DNA of 64,000 nucleotides from Arenibacter hampyeongensis (lineage in GTDB: Bacteria > Bacteroidota > Bacteroidia > Flavobacteriales > Flavobacteriaceae). The position numbers and the translations under genes were made by a program. The notes below the pieces were generated by a model. That model worked only from the letters and a program-made list of their open reading frames with translations. It had not been told where the DNA came from and made no database searches. The stretch covers positions 868,001 through 932,000 of the forward strand of contig NZ_PIOB01000001.1 in NCBI RefSeq assembly GCF_002909255.1, written 5' to 3'. Shown here piece after piece: positions 1 to 7,619 of this stretch (its first letter is position 1; each line of letters opens with the position of its first letter).

Positions 1-539
1 AGTTGTAGCCCTATAGGTCCTGTTTTAATATAATTGTCAGAGGTGTAGCTCATAACGTGCTTGCTGTTGAGCCAAACTTCGTAATATCCGGCAATAGCTA
101 TAACTTTAATGGTATTCCAGTCATTGGGCTTTAGAATTTCCTTTACATTAAGTGCTTCTACGGGATACCCTTTCCCTGCAATATAGGGAGAGCCGGTCAT
201 ATCGCGCTTTAAAGAACCCGAAATACCCATTTGAATCTGTTGAGAGTCGTTTCTAATGAAGATACCGGTATCTACGGTTCCTTCATCATATCTAAAATCC
301 GTTTCAAATACAAAATCGGTATATTCCTTGTCCGTCCATAATATGGAACCTTTTTTCTCCGGACCACTTTTCGCCCTTAGTATCCCGTTGTCTACGGTCC
401 ACCAACTATTGTTTTCAGGAACAATCCAGCCCTTTAGATTTTTACCGTTAAAAGCGCTTTTAAGTACTGGTTCCTGAGCAAACATGGTTAGTGAAAATAA
501 ACTCATTATAAAAAACGTAAATACAATTTTTGCTTTCAT
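1..539 (-). CDS. DUF1080 (3-keto-disaccharide hydrolase domain) secreted protein, 3' end cut by window edge
   Basis: Reading the minus strand from the ATG at 539 gives a signal peptide (MKAKIVFTFFIMSLFSLTMF, cleaved near AQ) and then the start of a DUF1080 jelly-roll domain. Recognisable features are FNGKNLKGW near residue 31, WWTVDNGILRAKSG, the segment DFVFETDFRYDEG and DTGIFIRND. DUF1080 proteins are exported glycan- or keto-sugar-active enzymes, and several cleave 3-keto-glycosides. About 179 residues are visible; the frame is open to the left edge, so the C-terminus is missing. The divergent neighbour at 1151 is a Gfo/Idh/MocA oxidoreductase, a family that can make 3-keto sugars, so a shared sugar pathway is plausible but inferred. 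The 611-base gap between them argues against a tight link. Confidence 0.85.
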   Translation of the reverse strand, partial: MKAKIVFTFFIMSLFSLTMFAQEPVLKSAFNGKNLKGWIVPENNSWWTVDNGILRAKSGPEKKGSILWTDKEYTDFVFETDFRYDEGTVDTGIFIRNDSQQIQMGISGSLKRDMTGSPYIAGKGYPVEALNVKEILKPNDWNTIKVIAIAGYYEVWLNSKHVMSYTSDNYIKTGPIGLQ

Positions 540-1150
540 ATTAGCTGGGTTATAAAGTGATGTTATTAAAAAGAGTACGTGCGATCACTACTGAGAAAAA
601 AGATTTTGAAGTGATTATGCTGCACATAAAATAATGGTTAAAATACAACCGTTTTTTATAAAACTATCCAAAATTTATATCATTTTCCAAATTTATTGGC
701 AAAAATTGGAGGTAAATGCACCGATTGGTAAAATACTATTAAGTTGAGTTAAGAAACATGCATTTAGGAGCTGTTGATTCTTCGTATTGCCTGTGCTCTT
801 TATGGATTGTGCCGTTAAACCTTCTTTCATCCCAAGGGGTTTGGACTCCCTTGGAATTCCGCCTTCAGATTTTTTATAAAGGCTTGTTAAAATGAATATG
901 TGCCATATGGGCAGGTTCACTTCAATCGATCCCAGATTTAGGGTGAACGCCTTAGTTTGCGGAATTTCCTAAATGCCAAAAAAGCGGAGTGTTTATTCAC
1001 CTTTTCAATCAATTGCAACTATAATACGCTCTTTTTAACTTTATTTGTTAAAAGGTTGATATATTCTTGAAATATTTTGGGAATTGCTGCGGAACTGGAA
1101 TATATATTTCTGTATTCAACCAGATTATTAAATTATAATATTTTCAAAGA
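540..1150. other. Intergenic region, 611 bp, between divergent genes
   Basis: No convincing gene is seen. A 75-codon minus-strand frame at 693-920 has no recognisable domain and poor composition. The region must hold promoters for the DUF1080 gene (minus) and the oxidoreductase gene (plus). The last 120 bases before 1151 are very AT-rich, but I see no perfect TAnnTTTG element. An imperfect inverted pair (gttcac near 914 and gtgaac near 943) was noted and not interpreted. Confidence 0.5.
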
Positions 1151-2140
1151 ATGAATAATATGAATTACCCTAAACCCATTCGTTGGGGAATAATTGGTTG
1201 CGGGGCTGTTACCGAAGTAAAAAGCGGACCACCTTATCAACAGACGCCAGATTTTCAGCTAATAGCCGTTATGCGGAGGGATTTAAAAAAAGCGGAAGAC
1301 TATGCCAAAAGACATGGGGTACCTAAATTTTACGGCAATGCAGCGGATTTAATTATGGATCCAGAGGTAGATGCGGTTTATGTTGCTACCCCTCCGGACA
1401 CACATAAACATTACGCCCTGATGGTGGCGGAGGCCGGCAAGCCTTGTTGTGTGGAAAAGCCCATGGCGCCAACCTATGGGGATAGCTTGGAAATATATAA
1501 TGCTTTTAAGAAAAAAAAATTACCACTATTTGTTGCTTATTATAGACGCTCCTTACCTAGATTTCTAAAAATTAAGGCATGGCTGGACAATAATGAAATT
1601 GGGGAAATAAGACATATTAAATGGCATCTTTCAAAACCGCCAAGTGTCGAAGATCTACAAAAAACATATAATTGGAGGACAGATGGAGAAGTTGCACCGG
1701 GCGGTTATTTCGATGATTTGGCCAGCCACGGGCTGGACTTATTTTCGTTTTATCTAGGCGATATTGAAAATGTTTATGGGGTGTGCACCAATCAACAAAA
1801 ATTATATACAGCAAAAGATGCCATTGCTGCTTGCTGGATCTACAAAAATGGGGTGACTGGTGAGGGTAGTTGGAATTTTGGTACCGCTGAAAGGGAAGAT
1901 AGGGTGGAAATTGTAGGGAGTAAAGGCAAAATAATATTTTCTGTGTTTAATGAGGAGGATATCACCCTATCCAACGAAAATGGCATCGAAAATCTTTTTA
2001 TTGCCCACCCCAAGCACGTTCAACAGTTCCACGTAGAAAATTTAAGGGACCATTTACTTGAAAATAAGGAGCATCCTTCTATCGGGAAAACCGGATTACA
2101 TACCAGTTGGATAATGGATAAAATCTTAGGACAGATCTAA
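1151..2140 (+). CDS. Gfo/Idh/MocA family NAD(P)-dependent oxidoreductase
   Basis: The protein has 329 residues, normal for the family. An N-terminal Rossmann fold shows GIIGCGAV at residues 13-20, then VATPPDTH near 79 and the family signature EKP at 102-104. The C-terminal half holds the alpha/beta substrate domain, with GGYFDDLASHGLDLF where the catalytic Asp/His pair normally lies. Members oxidise or reduce sugars, inositols and their derivatives with bound NAD(P); the substrate cannot be read from the sequence. A second in-frame ATG at residue 4 is an alternative start. The gene converges on the lipoprotein gene with a 6-base gap. The cytoplasmic location is inferred from the lack of a signal peptide. 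Confidence 0.9.
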   Translation: MNNMNYPKPIRWGIIGCGAVTEVKSGPPYQQTPDFQLIAVMRRDLKKAEDYAKRHGVPKFYGNAADLIMDPEVDAVYVATPPDTHKHYALMVAEAGKPCCVEKPMAPTYGDSLEIYNAFKKKKLPLFVAYYRRSLPRFLKIKAWLDNNEIGEIRHIKWHLSKPPSVEDLQKTYNWRTDGEVAPGGYFDDLASHGLDLFSFYLGDIENVYGVCTNQQKLYTAKDAIAACWIYKNGVTGEGSWNFGTAEREDRVEIVGSKGKIIFSVFNEEDITLSNENGIENLFIAHPKHVQQFHVENLRDHLLENKEHPSIGKTGLHTSWIMDKILGQI

Positions 2141-2146
2141 TATTTC

Positions 2147-2584
2147 TTAATTGGAGATGATCACAGTATTGCCGCTAAAGGTAGAGCGATAAAATAGTAG
2201 ATCGTGATAGCGTTTGCCATCTTTGGGCTTGTTCATTAGTTGTCCCGTAAACAAATTGTATTCATAATCCTCGCAGGAGCAGGTTACCAATTGGCCCTTT
2301 AATATCATCGTGGAACAATCATTGGGTGCGTGATTGGGGCAACTTGCTTCCCAGGCCATAAAGGAATTAAATCCAGTATTGATGACAAATGCACCTCGGG
2401 TTCCTACGGCTGCGTTGCCCACATATATGGCACTTCCCGTATTGGTCAAGGGGCTGTAACTAGGGAGGTTCAAATTTAGGTCGAACCTAAAGCTAACTTC
2501 CTGTAAGTAAGGGTTTCTGTTGGATGTGTTTTTGTCACAAGCCAATAAAAGAAAGAAAAGTAATATCCCCAATATGCGTTTCAT
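2147..2584 (-). CDS. Lipoprotein with a Rieske-like, degenerate Cys/His cluster
   Basis: 145 residues. A lipoprotein signal peptide ends in the lipobox LLAC (Cys16). The body ends in a segment resembling a Rieske [2Fe-2S] fold: C82-P-N-H85, C90, then C102-S-C104, followed by the aromatic stretch DYEYNLFTGQ that resembles the strand after the second Rieske loop. A true Rieske site is CxH plus CxxH; here the first pair is CxxH and the second is CxC with no His. Cluster binding is therefore uncertain. The protein is predicted to sit in the periplasm on a membrane leaflet. It lies divergent from greA and convergent with the oxidoreductase gene. I know of no assigned function. Confidence 0.75.
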   Translation of the reverse strand: MKRILGILLFFLLLACDKNTSNRNPYLQEVSFRFDLNLNLPSYSPLTNTGSAIYVGNAAVGTRGAFVINTGFNSFMAWEASCPNHAPNDCSTMILKGQLVTCSCEDYEYNLFTGQLMNKPKDGKRYHDLLFYRSTFSGNTVIISN

Positions 2585-2633
2585 GCGGCTTTGTCTATTT
2601 AAAATACTTGAACAAAATTGAACAAAATTTATG

Positions 2634-2641
2634 TATATTTG
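2634..2641 (+). promoter_or_regulatory. Bacteroidota -7 element (TATATTTG) upstream of greA
   Basis: A perfect TAnnTTTG match lies 55 bases before the greA ATG. A possible -33 TTG lies at 2608-2610. The spacing is slightly long, so only the -7 half is well supported. Confidence 0.5.
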
Positions 2642-2695
2642 TCTTAAATCCTCTTTAAAAAAAGAGGATTTTCCTATTTATTAAATGTAGAACTC

Positions 2696-3169
2696 ATGAG
2701 CAAGGTATCTTATTATACAGCAGAAGGGCTAAAAAAATTGAGAGAGGAACTAAATTATCTTAAGGACGTTGAGCGTCCAAAAGCTTCACAGGCTATAGGT
2801 GAAGCAAGGGATAAAGGGGATTTGTCAGAAAATGCCGAGTATGATGCAGCCAAGGAGGCACAAGGTCTTTTGGAGATGAAAATTTCCAGGATGGAAGAGA
2901 TTGTGGCCAATGCCAGATTGATAGATGAATCGCAATTGGACACTTCCAAAGTGTTGGTATTGTCTACGGTTAAATTGAAAAATATGAACAACGGAATGGA
3001 AATGAAATATACCCTAGTGGCAGAAAGTGAAGCCGACCTAAAAACGGCAAAAATTTCTGTGAGCTCACCCATTGGTAAGGGGCTTTTAGGTAAGAAAGTA
3101 GGGGAAACTGCGGAAATCACCGTACCAAACGGAACTTTAAAATTTGAAATATTGGAAATTTCCAGATAA
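2696..3169 (+). CDS. greA: Transcription elongation factor GreA
   Basis: 157 residues, the usual GreA length. GreA enters the RNA polymerase secondary channel and stimulates cleavage of backtracked transcripts. The N-terminal coiled coil carries the acidic tip region (ARDKGDLSENAEYDAAKEAQ, residues about 37-56), where the D-x-S-E-N-A-E-Y signature is diagnostic. The C-terminal FKBP-like domain includes SSPIGKGLLGKKVGE near residues 122-136. The start follows a good -7 element and leaves a 5' leader of about 45-50 bases. It appears monocistronic, with a terminator hairpin following at 3193-3223. Confidence 0.98.
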   Translation: MSKVSYYTAEGLKKLREELNYLKDVERPKASQAIGEARDKGDLSENAEYDAAKEAQGLLEMKISRMEEIVANARLIDESQLDTSKVLVLSTVKLKNMNNGMEMKYTLVAESEADLKTAKISVSSPIGKGLLGKKVGETAEITVPNGTLKFEILEISR

Positions 3170-3192
3170 TCCAATTTACAAGATGGGATAAG

Positions 3193-3223
3193 ACCTCAAT
3201 TGATATATTCGATTGGGGTTTTT
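3193..3223 (+). terminator. Rho-independent terminator after greA
   Basis: Stem acctcaat (3193-3200) pairs with attggggt (3212-3219), with one G-T wobble and an 11-base loop. A short T-run follows. Confidence 0.65.
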
Positions 3224-3344
3224 ACTTTTAATGGGATTCCGAATTGTAGAAAAATACGGCTGCTCTTTGGCTCACAAAGATATTATTTCAGAAGGGGTTT
3301 AATATATTTACAGTATCTTTTATTTTGATTTAAAGTTCAAAATT

Positions 3345-3737
3345 ATGTCATCAATATTTACAAAAATCATTAACGGTGAAATCCCCTCCTATAAAATTGC
3401 CGAGGACGATGATTATTATGCCTTCCTGGATATTAATCCCAACGCTGTGGGTCACACTTTGTGCGTCCCTAAAAAAGAGGTGGACAAACTCCTGGACCTG
3501 GACGAGGAAACCTATTTGGGGCTTATGGCCTTTTCAAGGAAAATAGGCTTGGCCATTGAAGCTAGTGTACCTTGCAATAGGGTGGGGCTAACTGTTATAG
3601 GTCTCGAAGTTCCCCATGTTCACGTACATTTAATTCCATTGAACGGAATGCGGGATGCCACCTTTCAGCATAAAGCATCACTTAGTCCCAAGGATTTTAC
3701 GGATATTGCTGAAAAAATTAGGGCGAATATTAAATAA
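3345..3737 (+). CDS. HIT family (histidine triad) nucleotide hydrolase
   Basis: 130 residues. The N-terminus IFTKIINGEIPSYKI is typical of HINT/HIT proteins, and the triad HVHVHLIPL lies near residues 91-99. HIT enzymes cleave nucleoside phosphoramidates or dinucleoside polyphosphates through the central histidine. The length and the PSYKIAEDD start match the bacterial HinT/HIT-like group. The gene overlaps the convergent zinc-ribbon gene by 8 bases (3730-3737). The adjacent greA gene is conserved next to HIT genes in many flavobacteria as I recall, which I have not checked. Confidence 0.95.
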   Translation: MSSIFTKIINGEIPSYKIAEDDDYYAFLDINPNAVGHTLCVPKKEVDKLLDLDEETYLGLMAFSRKIGLAIEASVPCNRVGLTVIGLEVPHVHVHLIPLNGMRDATFQHKASLSPKDFTDIAEKIRANIK

Positions 3738-4080
3738 TACCTTCTAAATAAATATAGACTCCAGCGGCGACCACGATTATCATTAATAGCATTAAAATAT
3801 AAAAAAGGCTAGTAAAACTGATGGACGCACGATCTGGGGCAATCATTTTTTGGTAGTATTCATAAACGCGCTCTATATCTTCGGTCCAGGTTACCGGATA
3901 AATTGTAGAATTACATTTCTTGCATTTAATTTCATGGGAAACATCCTTAGTAGTCCTGTCAAATAGTCGCCCATAGGTATGTCTTTGAAAAAAAGTCAAT
4001 TTTAAACCCTGATTAAAACATTCGGGACAATTGTTCGTTAAATCGGCCTCTTTTATTACAACTAATTTCTCCTTTGCCAT
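3730..4080 (-). CDS. Small zinc-ribbon membrane protein of unknown function
   Basis: 116 residues. Two cysteine pairs, CPECFNQG (near 18-25) and CKKCNSTIYPVTW (near 53-65), can form a zinc ribbon. A hydrophobic segment near residues 89-113 (FYILMLLMIIVVAAGVYIYL) is a single C-terminal transmembrane helix, so the ribbon should face the cytoplasm. It starts 4 bases after the histidine kinase gene ends, so the two are almost certainly cotranscribed. The pairing suggests a role close to the kinase, but no function is known to me. Confidence 0.75.
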   Translation of the reverse strand: MAKEKLVVIKEADLTNNCPECFNQGLKLTFFQRHTYGRLFDRTTKDVSHEIKCKKCNSTIYPVTWTEDIERVYEYYQKMIAPDRASISFTSLFYILMLLMIIVVAAGVYIYLEGII

Positions 4081-4084
4081 CGCC

Positions 4085-5236
4085 TTAATTTTTGACTTTA
4101 AACATAATTTGCATTATAGTACCCTCTTTTGTGGATGTCAGTACTTTTATTTTGCCTTTGTGGTATTCTTCCACAATTCTTTTTACCAAGGACAGCCCTA
4201 GGCCCCATCCTCTTTTTTTTGTGGTAACCCCGGGGTTGAATATTGTCTGAAAATTCTTTTTGGGTATTCCGGAACCAGTATCGGAAATTAAAACTTTAAC
4301 CCAATTCCCGTTGGGAACTATTTCAATGGCAATACTCCCTTTGCCCCTCATAGCATCTATACCGTTCTTCACCAAGTTTTCAATGGTCCAATTGTAAAGG
4401 GCCTTGTTTAAAAGTACCGGAACATGGGTTACTTGGGATTTAAATGAAAAATGAATGAGTTTGGAACTCCTTAGTTTTAAATAATCAAATGCACTTCTCG
4501 TCTCCTCAACAATATCGTGCTCATTAAGGATAGGTAGGGATCCGATTTTTGAAAAGCGTTCGGTTATGGTTTCCAACCTAGTTATATCCTTTTCAATTTC
4601 CTTGGTAATTTCGGGATTAATTTTTTCTGACCTTAATAACTCGTTCCATCCCAAAAGTGAAGAAAGTGGGGTACCAATTTGGTGGGCGGTCTCCTTGGCC
4701 ATACCCGCCCATAGTTTATTTTGTTCAGATGTTTTATTGGTTTTAAACAAGAAATAGAGAACCGTTCCGAATAGGAAAATTATTAATAAAAGGGCTATAG
4801 GGTAATATTTTAGCTTATTTAGAACCTCAGAATTCCCATAATACAAGGTGGCCAGGTTTTCTCCCTTATATTCAATGGATATTGGCTTGTTCTCCCCTTT
4901 AAACTTATTTATTTTTCCATGGATAAAAGAGGTGTCCGTTTTTTGGATGCCGGGCATATTGTTCATTTTTATGGTACTGTCCTTGTTTACCAGTATCATG
5001 GGTGTGGAGGTGTTGTTCTGAAAGATTTTGATGTGCAGATTACCGGGGTCGGCATCAACTGGTAACGATAAAAATTCGGATTGTGCCGTGGCCCAAATTT
5101 CCATTTTATGGCGTTCTTCCTCCTTGAACTTCTTAAAAAAACTGTTAGTGTTCCACAGTATTAAACTCACAATAGCAAAAGAAGCTATTAATAACAGAAG
5201 GTTCGAAGTTTTCTTTTTAGGACTAAAATCCATCAA
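4085..5236 (-). CDS. Membrane sensor histidine kinase (orphan)
   Basis: 383 residues. Two transmembrane helices, residues about 11-29 and 145-164, flank a periplasmic sensor region of about 110 residues that I do not recognise. There is no obvious HAMP domain. The catalytic core follows: H-box AHQIGTPLSS with phospho-accepting His185, N-box NLVKNGIDAM, G1 DTGSGIPKK and G2 GWGLGLSLVKRI. It autophosphorylates on His and passes phosphate to a response regulator, but no regulator gene lies beside it. Met1 and Met2 are both possible starts. The downstream partner is the zinc-ribbon membrane protein. A -7 element lies at 5273-5280. Confidence 0.93.
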   Translation of the reverse strand: MMDFSPKKKTSNLLLLIASFAIVSLILWNTNSFFKKFKEEERHKMEIWATAQSEFLSLPVDADPGNLHIKIFQNNTSTPMILVNKDSTIKMNNMPGIQKTDTSFIHGKINKFKGENKPISIEYKGENLATLYYGNSEVLNKLKYYPIALLLIIFLFGTVLYFLFKTNKTSEQNKLWAGMAKETAHQIGTPLSSLLGWNELLRSEKINPEITKEIEKDITRLETITERFSKIGSLPILNEHDIVEETRSAFDYLKLRSSKLIHFSFKSQVTHVPVLLNKALYNWTIENLVKNGIDAMRGKGSIAIEIVPNGNWVKVLISDTGSGIPKKNFQTIFNPGVTTKKRGWGLGLSLVKRIVEEYHKGKIKVLTSTKEGTIMQIMFKVKN

Positions 5237-5272
5237 ACTATAAAATTATACTTAAAGATAACGCAATTTGGA

Positions 5273-5280
5273 CAAAGATA
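5273..5280 (-). promoter_or_regulatory. -7 element (TATCTTTG) for the histidine kinase operon
   Basis: A perfect minus-strand TAnnTTTG match lies 37 bases upstream of the kinase start. It lies in the short divergent region shared with the flavin reductase gene. Confidence 0.5.
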
Positions 5281-5328
5281 TTCTATTTTCATATCTACCT
5301 CATTATTTCATTTTGCCTACAAATTGTG

Positions 5329-5336
5329 TACCTTTG
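5329..5336 (+). promoter_or_regulatory. -7 element (TACCTTTG) just before the flavin reductase ATG
   Basis: A TAnnTTTG match ends 6 bases before the ATG at 5343. If used, the transcript would be leaderless or nearly so. It also argues against translation from the farther upstream ATG-like start at 5268. Confidence 0.4.
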
Positions 5337-5342
5337 CCCACT

Positions 5343-6236
5343 ATGAAAAAAATGGTTTCCATCACCGCATCAGAAGTACCTACCGCCAAATTACATGGGT
5401 ATTTGTTAGGCGCGGTTGGACCCAGACCCATTGCTTTTGCGAGTACTATTGATGGCAAGGGGAGACCTAATTTATCGCCCTTTAGTTTTTTCAATGTCTT
5501 CAGTTCCAACCCTCCCATTTTAATATTTTCACCCTCCCGAAGGGTCCGTGACAATAGCACAAAGCATACCTTGGCGAATGTGCTAATAAATATGGAAGTG
5601 GTGATCAACGTGGTCAACTATAGTATGGTTCAGCAAATGTCCTTGGCAAGCTCGGAGTACAAAGAAGGTGAAAACGAATTTATAAAGTCTGGATTAACTA
5701 TGTTGCCTTCAGAATTGGTAAAACCTTTTAGGGTAGCCGAATCACCTGTGCAATTTGAGTGCAAGGTGATTAAAGTGGAACCTCTCGGAGAAGACGGGGG
5801 TGCCGGCAACCTTATCTTTTCCGAGGTGCTTAAAATACATGTGGATACAGATATTTTGGATGAAAATGGAAGTATTGATCAATATAAAATTGATCAAGTG
5901 GCCAGGATGGGGGGTAATTGGTACAGCAGGGCCAATTTGGGTTTGTTTGAAGTGCCAAAGCCAGTTTCCAGTTTAGGTATTGGAGTGGACCAAATACCAG
6001 AACATATTAAGTTAAGCAATGTCCTTACAGGAAACGATCTGGGAATGTTGGGGAATATAGAAAAACTGCCTTCCATAGAAGAGGTTAAGCTGTATGTTGA
6101 AAATAATCTGGAGTTAAGGGCTATTTTAAGTTCAGGTGATTCGGCTTTACAGCATGCAAAGGCCCAAGAGCTGCTAAAGATAAAGGATGTGCTGTCTGCT
6201 TGGAAAATTTTATTGGCTGATATTCCAACCAAATAA
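5343..6236 (+). CDS. Flavin reductase family protein (FMN-binding split barrel)
   Basis: 297 residues from the ATG at 5343. An upstream in-frame start at 5268 would add 25 residues with no family similarity, and it overlaps divergent promoter sequence, so it was rejected. The N-terminal half is the flavin reductase-like split barrel: GAVGPRPIAFASTIDGKGRPNLSPFS with its characteristic R-P-I-A, then NPPILIFSPS. These proteins bind FMN and reduce it or act as flavoprotein oxidoreductases. The C-terminal 100 residues are helical and unrecognised, which is usual in the flavobacterial members. The methyltransferase gene follows after 12 bases. Confidence 0.88.
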   Translation: MKKMVSITASEVPTAKLHGYLLGAVGPRPIAFASTIDGKGRPNLSPFSFFNVFSSNPPILIFSPSRRVRDNSTKHTLANVLINMEVVINVVNYSMVQQMSLASSEYKEGENEFIKSGLTMLPSELVKPFRVAESPVQFECKVIKVEPLGEDGGAGNLIFSEVLKIHVDTDILDENGSIDQYKIDQVARMGGNWYSRANLGLFEVPKPVSSLGIGVDQIPEHIKLSNVLTGNDLGMLGNIEKLPSIEEVKLYVENNLELRAILSSGDSALQHAKAQELLKIKDVLSAWKILLADIPTK

Positions 6237-6248
6237 AATGATTATAGG

Positions 6249-7061
6249 ATGAAACGTATTCAGCTTTTCGAATTCGAAGACTTGCCTTGGTTCCCAAGCT
6301 GGTTAAGGGCGTGTATGACCAAATTAATAGTGGTGCTCCAAAAAATGATGGGAGTTACCAGTGTATTGTCCAATTTGATAGCAGATATATTAAGATCAAA
6401 CAAGATTGGTCATATAGTAGATTTGGGTTCAGGAGCAGGGGGGGTTATGCCAGATGTATTAAGAACCTTACATCAGGATTACGGCTTGGAAGAAGTGGAT
6501 TTAACAATGACCGATCAATATCCAGATAGAAAAGTTATAGCATCTTTTAATACGCTGGGTGAAAATGGTATTCGTTATGCTGAAAAGCCATTGGATGCCA
6601 AGAATTTGCAAAATGCACCAGAGGGACTCAAAACTATGGTTAATTGCTTTCATCATATGTCTCCTAAGCAGGCAAGGTCTATTTTGAAATCGGCCGAAAG
6701 AAATAATCAATCACTATTGATCTATGAAATAGCGGAAAACAATATTCCTTTACTCATATGGTGGTTATTGCTGCCACTTTCATTGGTGATATTAATGGTT
6801 ATGGTCTTTTTTATGACCCCATTTGTAAAACCGCTTACCTGGAAGCAATTGGTTTTTACCTATGTTATCCCTATAATTCCAATATGCTATGCATGGGATG
6901 GGCAAGCTTCATTGCCCAGAATGTATACGTTGAAAGACATGGATATTTTACTGGAAGGACTAGGTTCTGAAAGGTATGGATGGGAAAAGGGATTTGTAAA
7001 AAAGGCGAATAATAAAAAGTTGGGAACTTTTGTTTTAGGTGTTCCTATTCAAATTGCTTAA
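6249..7061 (+). CDS. Class I SAM-dependent methyltransferase with C-terminal membrane segment
   Basis: 270 residues. SAM-binding motif I is IVDLGSGAGGVMPDVL near residues 56-71, with the acidic end of strand 2 at DLTMTDQYPD and a later motif FHHMSPKQARSIL. Residues about 174-194 (WWLLLPLSLVILMVMVFFM) form a hydrophobic stretch with a further hydrophobic run near 205-220 (LVFTYVIPIIPICYAW), so the protein is probably membrane-associated. The substrate is unknown. It follows the flavin reductase gene by 12 bases and probably shares its transcript. DUF3127 follows 45 bases later. Confidence 0.75.
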   Translation: MKRIQLFEFEDLPWFPSWLRACMTKLIVVLQKMMGVTSVLSNLIADILRSNKIGHIVDLGSGAGGVMPDVLRTLHQDYGLEEVDLTMTDQYPDRKVIASFNTLGENGIRYAEKPLDAKNLQNAPEGLKTMVNCFHHMSPKQARSILKSAERNNQSLLIYEIAENNIPLLIWWLLLPLSLVILMVMVFFMTPFVKPLTWKQLVFTYVIPIIPICYAWDGQASLPRMYTLKDMDILLEGLGSERYGWEKGFVKKANNKKLGTFVLGVPIQIA

Positions 7062-7106
7062 TATTGACAAAAAAAGAATACAAAGTAGAATTATATAAAT
7101 AGTAAA

Positions 7107-7484
7107 ATGGAAATACAAGGGAAAATTAAAATGGTAGGTGAGACCCAAACATTTGGGAGTAACGGATTTAGAAAGAGGGAAGTAGTGATAACTACTGAGG
7201 AACAATATCCACAGCATATTATGGTCGAGTTTGTACAGGATAAATGTGACCTGTTAAATAATTTTGGGGATGGCCAAGCGGTAAAAATAAGTATAAACCT
7301 TAGAGGTAGGGAATGGGTTAACCCACAAGGTGAGACCAAGTATTTTAACTCTATCCAGGGTTGGAGGATTGAAAGTTTACAGGAGGAAGCAAGTGCTGCT
7401 GGGATGCCCCCGGTACCACCGATGGACGCTTTTGAACCTGCAGATGATGTAAATGACGAGGACCACGACGATTTACCATTCTAA
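7107..7484 (+). CDS. DUF3127 domain protein
   Basis: 125 residues. The core (residues about 1-95) matches my memory of DUF3127, a small OB-fold-like domain found throughout Bacteroidota: it starts MEIQGKIKMVGETQTFGSNG, followed by KREVVITTEEQYPQHI and a later WRIES. The tail is acidic and low in complexity (PADDVNDEDHDDLPF), resembling the C-terminal tip of single-stranded DNA-binding proteins, which end in DDLPF. A single-stranded DNA-binding role is therefore likely but inferred. Two hairpins follow, the second a strong terminator. Confidence 0.85.
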   Translation: MEIQGKIKMVGETQTFGSNGFRKREVVITTEEQYPQHIMVEFVQDKCDLLNNFGDGQAVKISINLRGREWVNPQGETKYFNSIQGWRIESLQEEASAAGMPPVPPMDAFEPADDVNDEDHDDLPF

Positions 7485-7503
7485 CAAGAGCAGCCAAAAA
7501 ATC

Positions 7504-7530
7504 TTGGGAACAGAATAATTAGTGTTCCCA
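7504..7530 (+). other. Hairpin downstream of DUF3127 gene
   Basis: tgggaac near 7505 pairs with gttccca at 7524-7530 around a 12-base loop. There is no T-run. It may be an mRNA-end stabilising structure ahead of the terminator. Confidence 0.4.
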
Positions 7531-7552
7531 AAGATTGTGTAAAGGAAATATG

Positions 7553-7590
7553 AGAAAACCTATTCTGGTCATTACCGAATAGGTTTTCTT
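7553..7590 (+). terminator. Rho-independent terminator after DUF3127 gene
   Basis: A perfect 13-bp stem (7553-7565 with 7577-7589) has an 11-base loop and is followed by a T-rich stretch. It separates the DUF3127 gene from aat. Confidence 0.85.
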
Positions 7591-7619
7591 AATTTTAGGG
7601 ACCATAAATTAGCTTCAAA

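Noticed and set aside
256-477. 73-codon plus-strand ORF
   Set aside because: It lies entirely antisense to the DUF1080 gene, whose domain is clearly recognisable.
693-920. 75-codon minus-strand ORF in the first intergenic region
   Set aside because: No domain, signal or promoter support; low-complexity, mixed composition. Treated as chance.
5268-5342. Upstream start of the flavin reductase gene
   Set aside because: It adds residues unlike the family, and promoter elements for both directions lie inside it.
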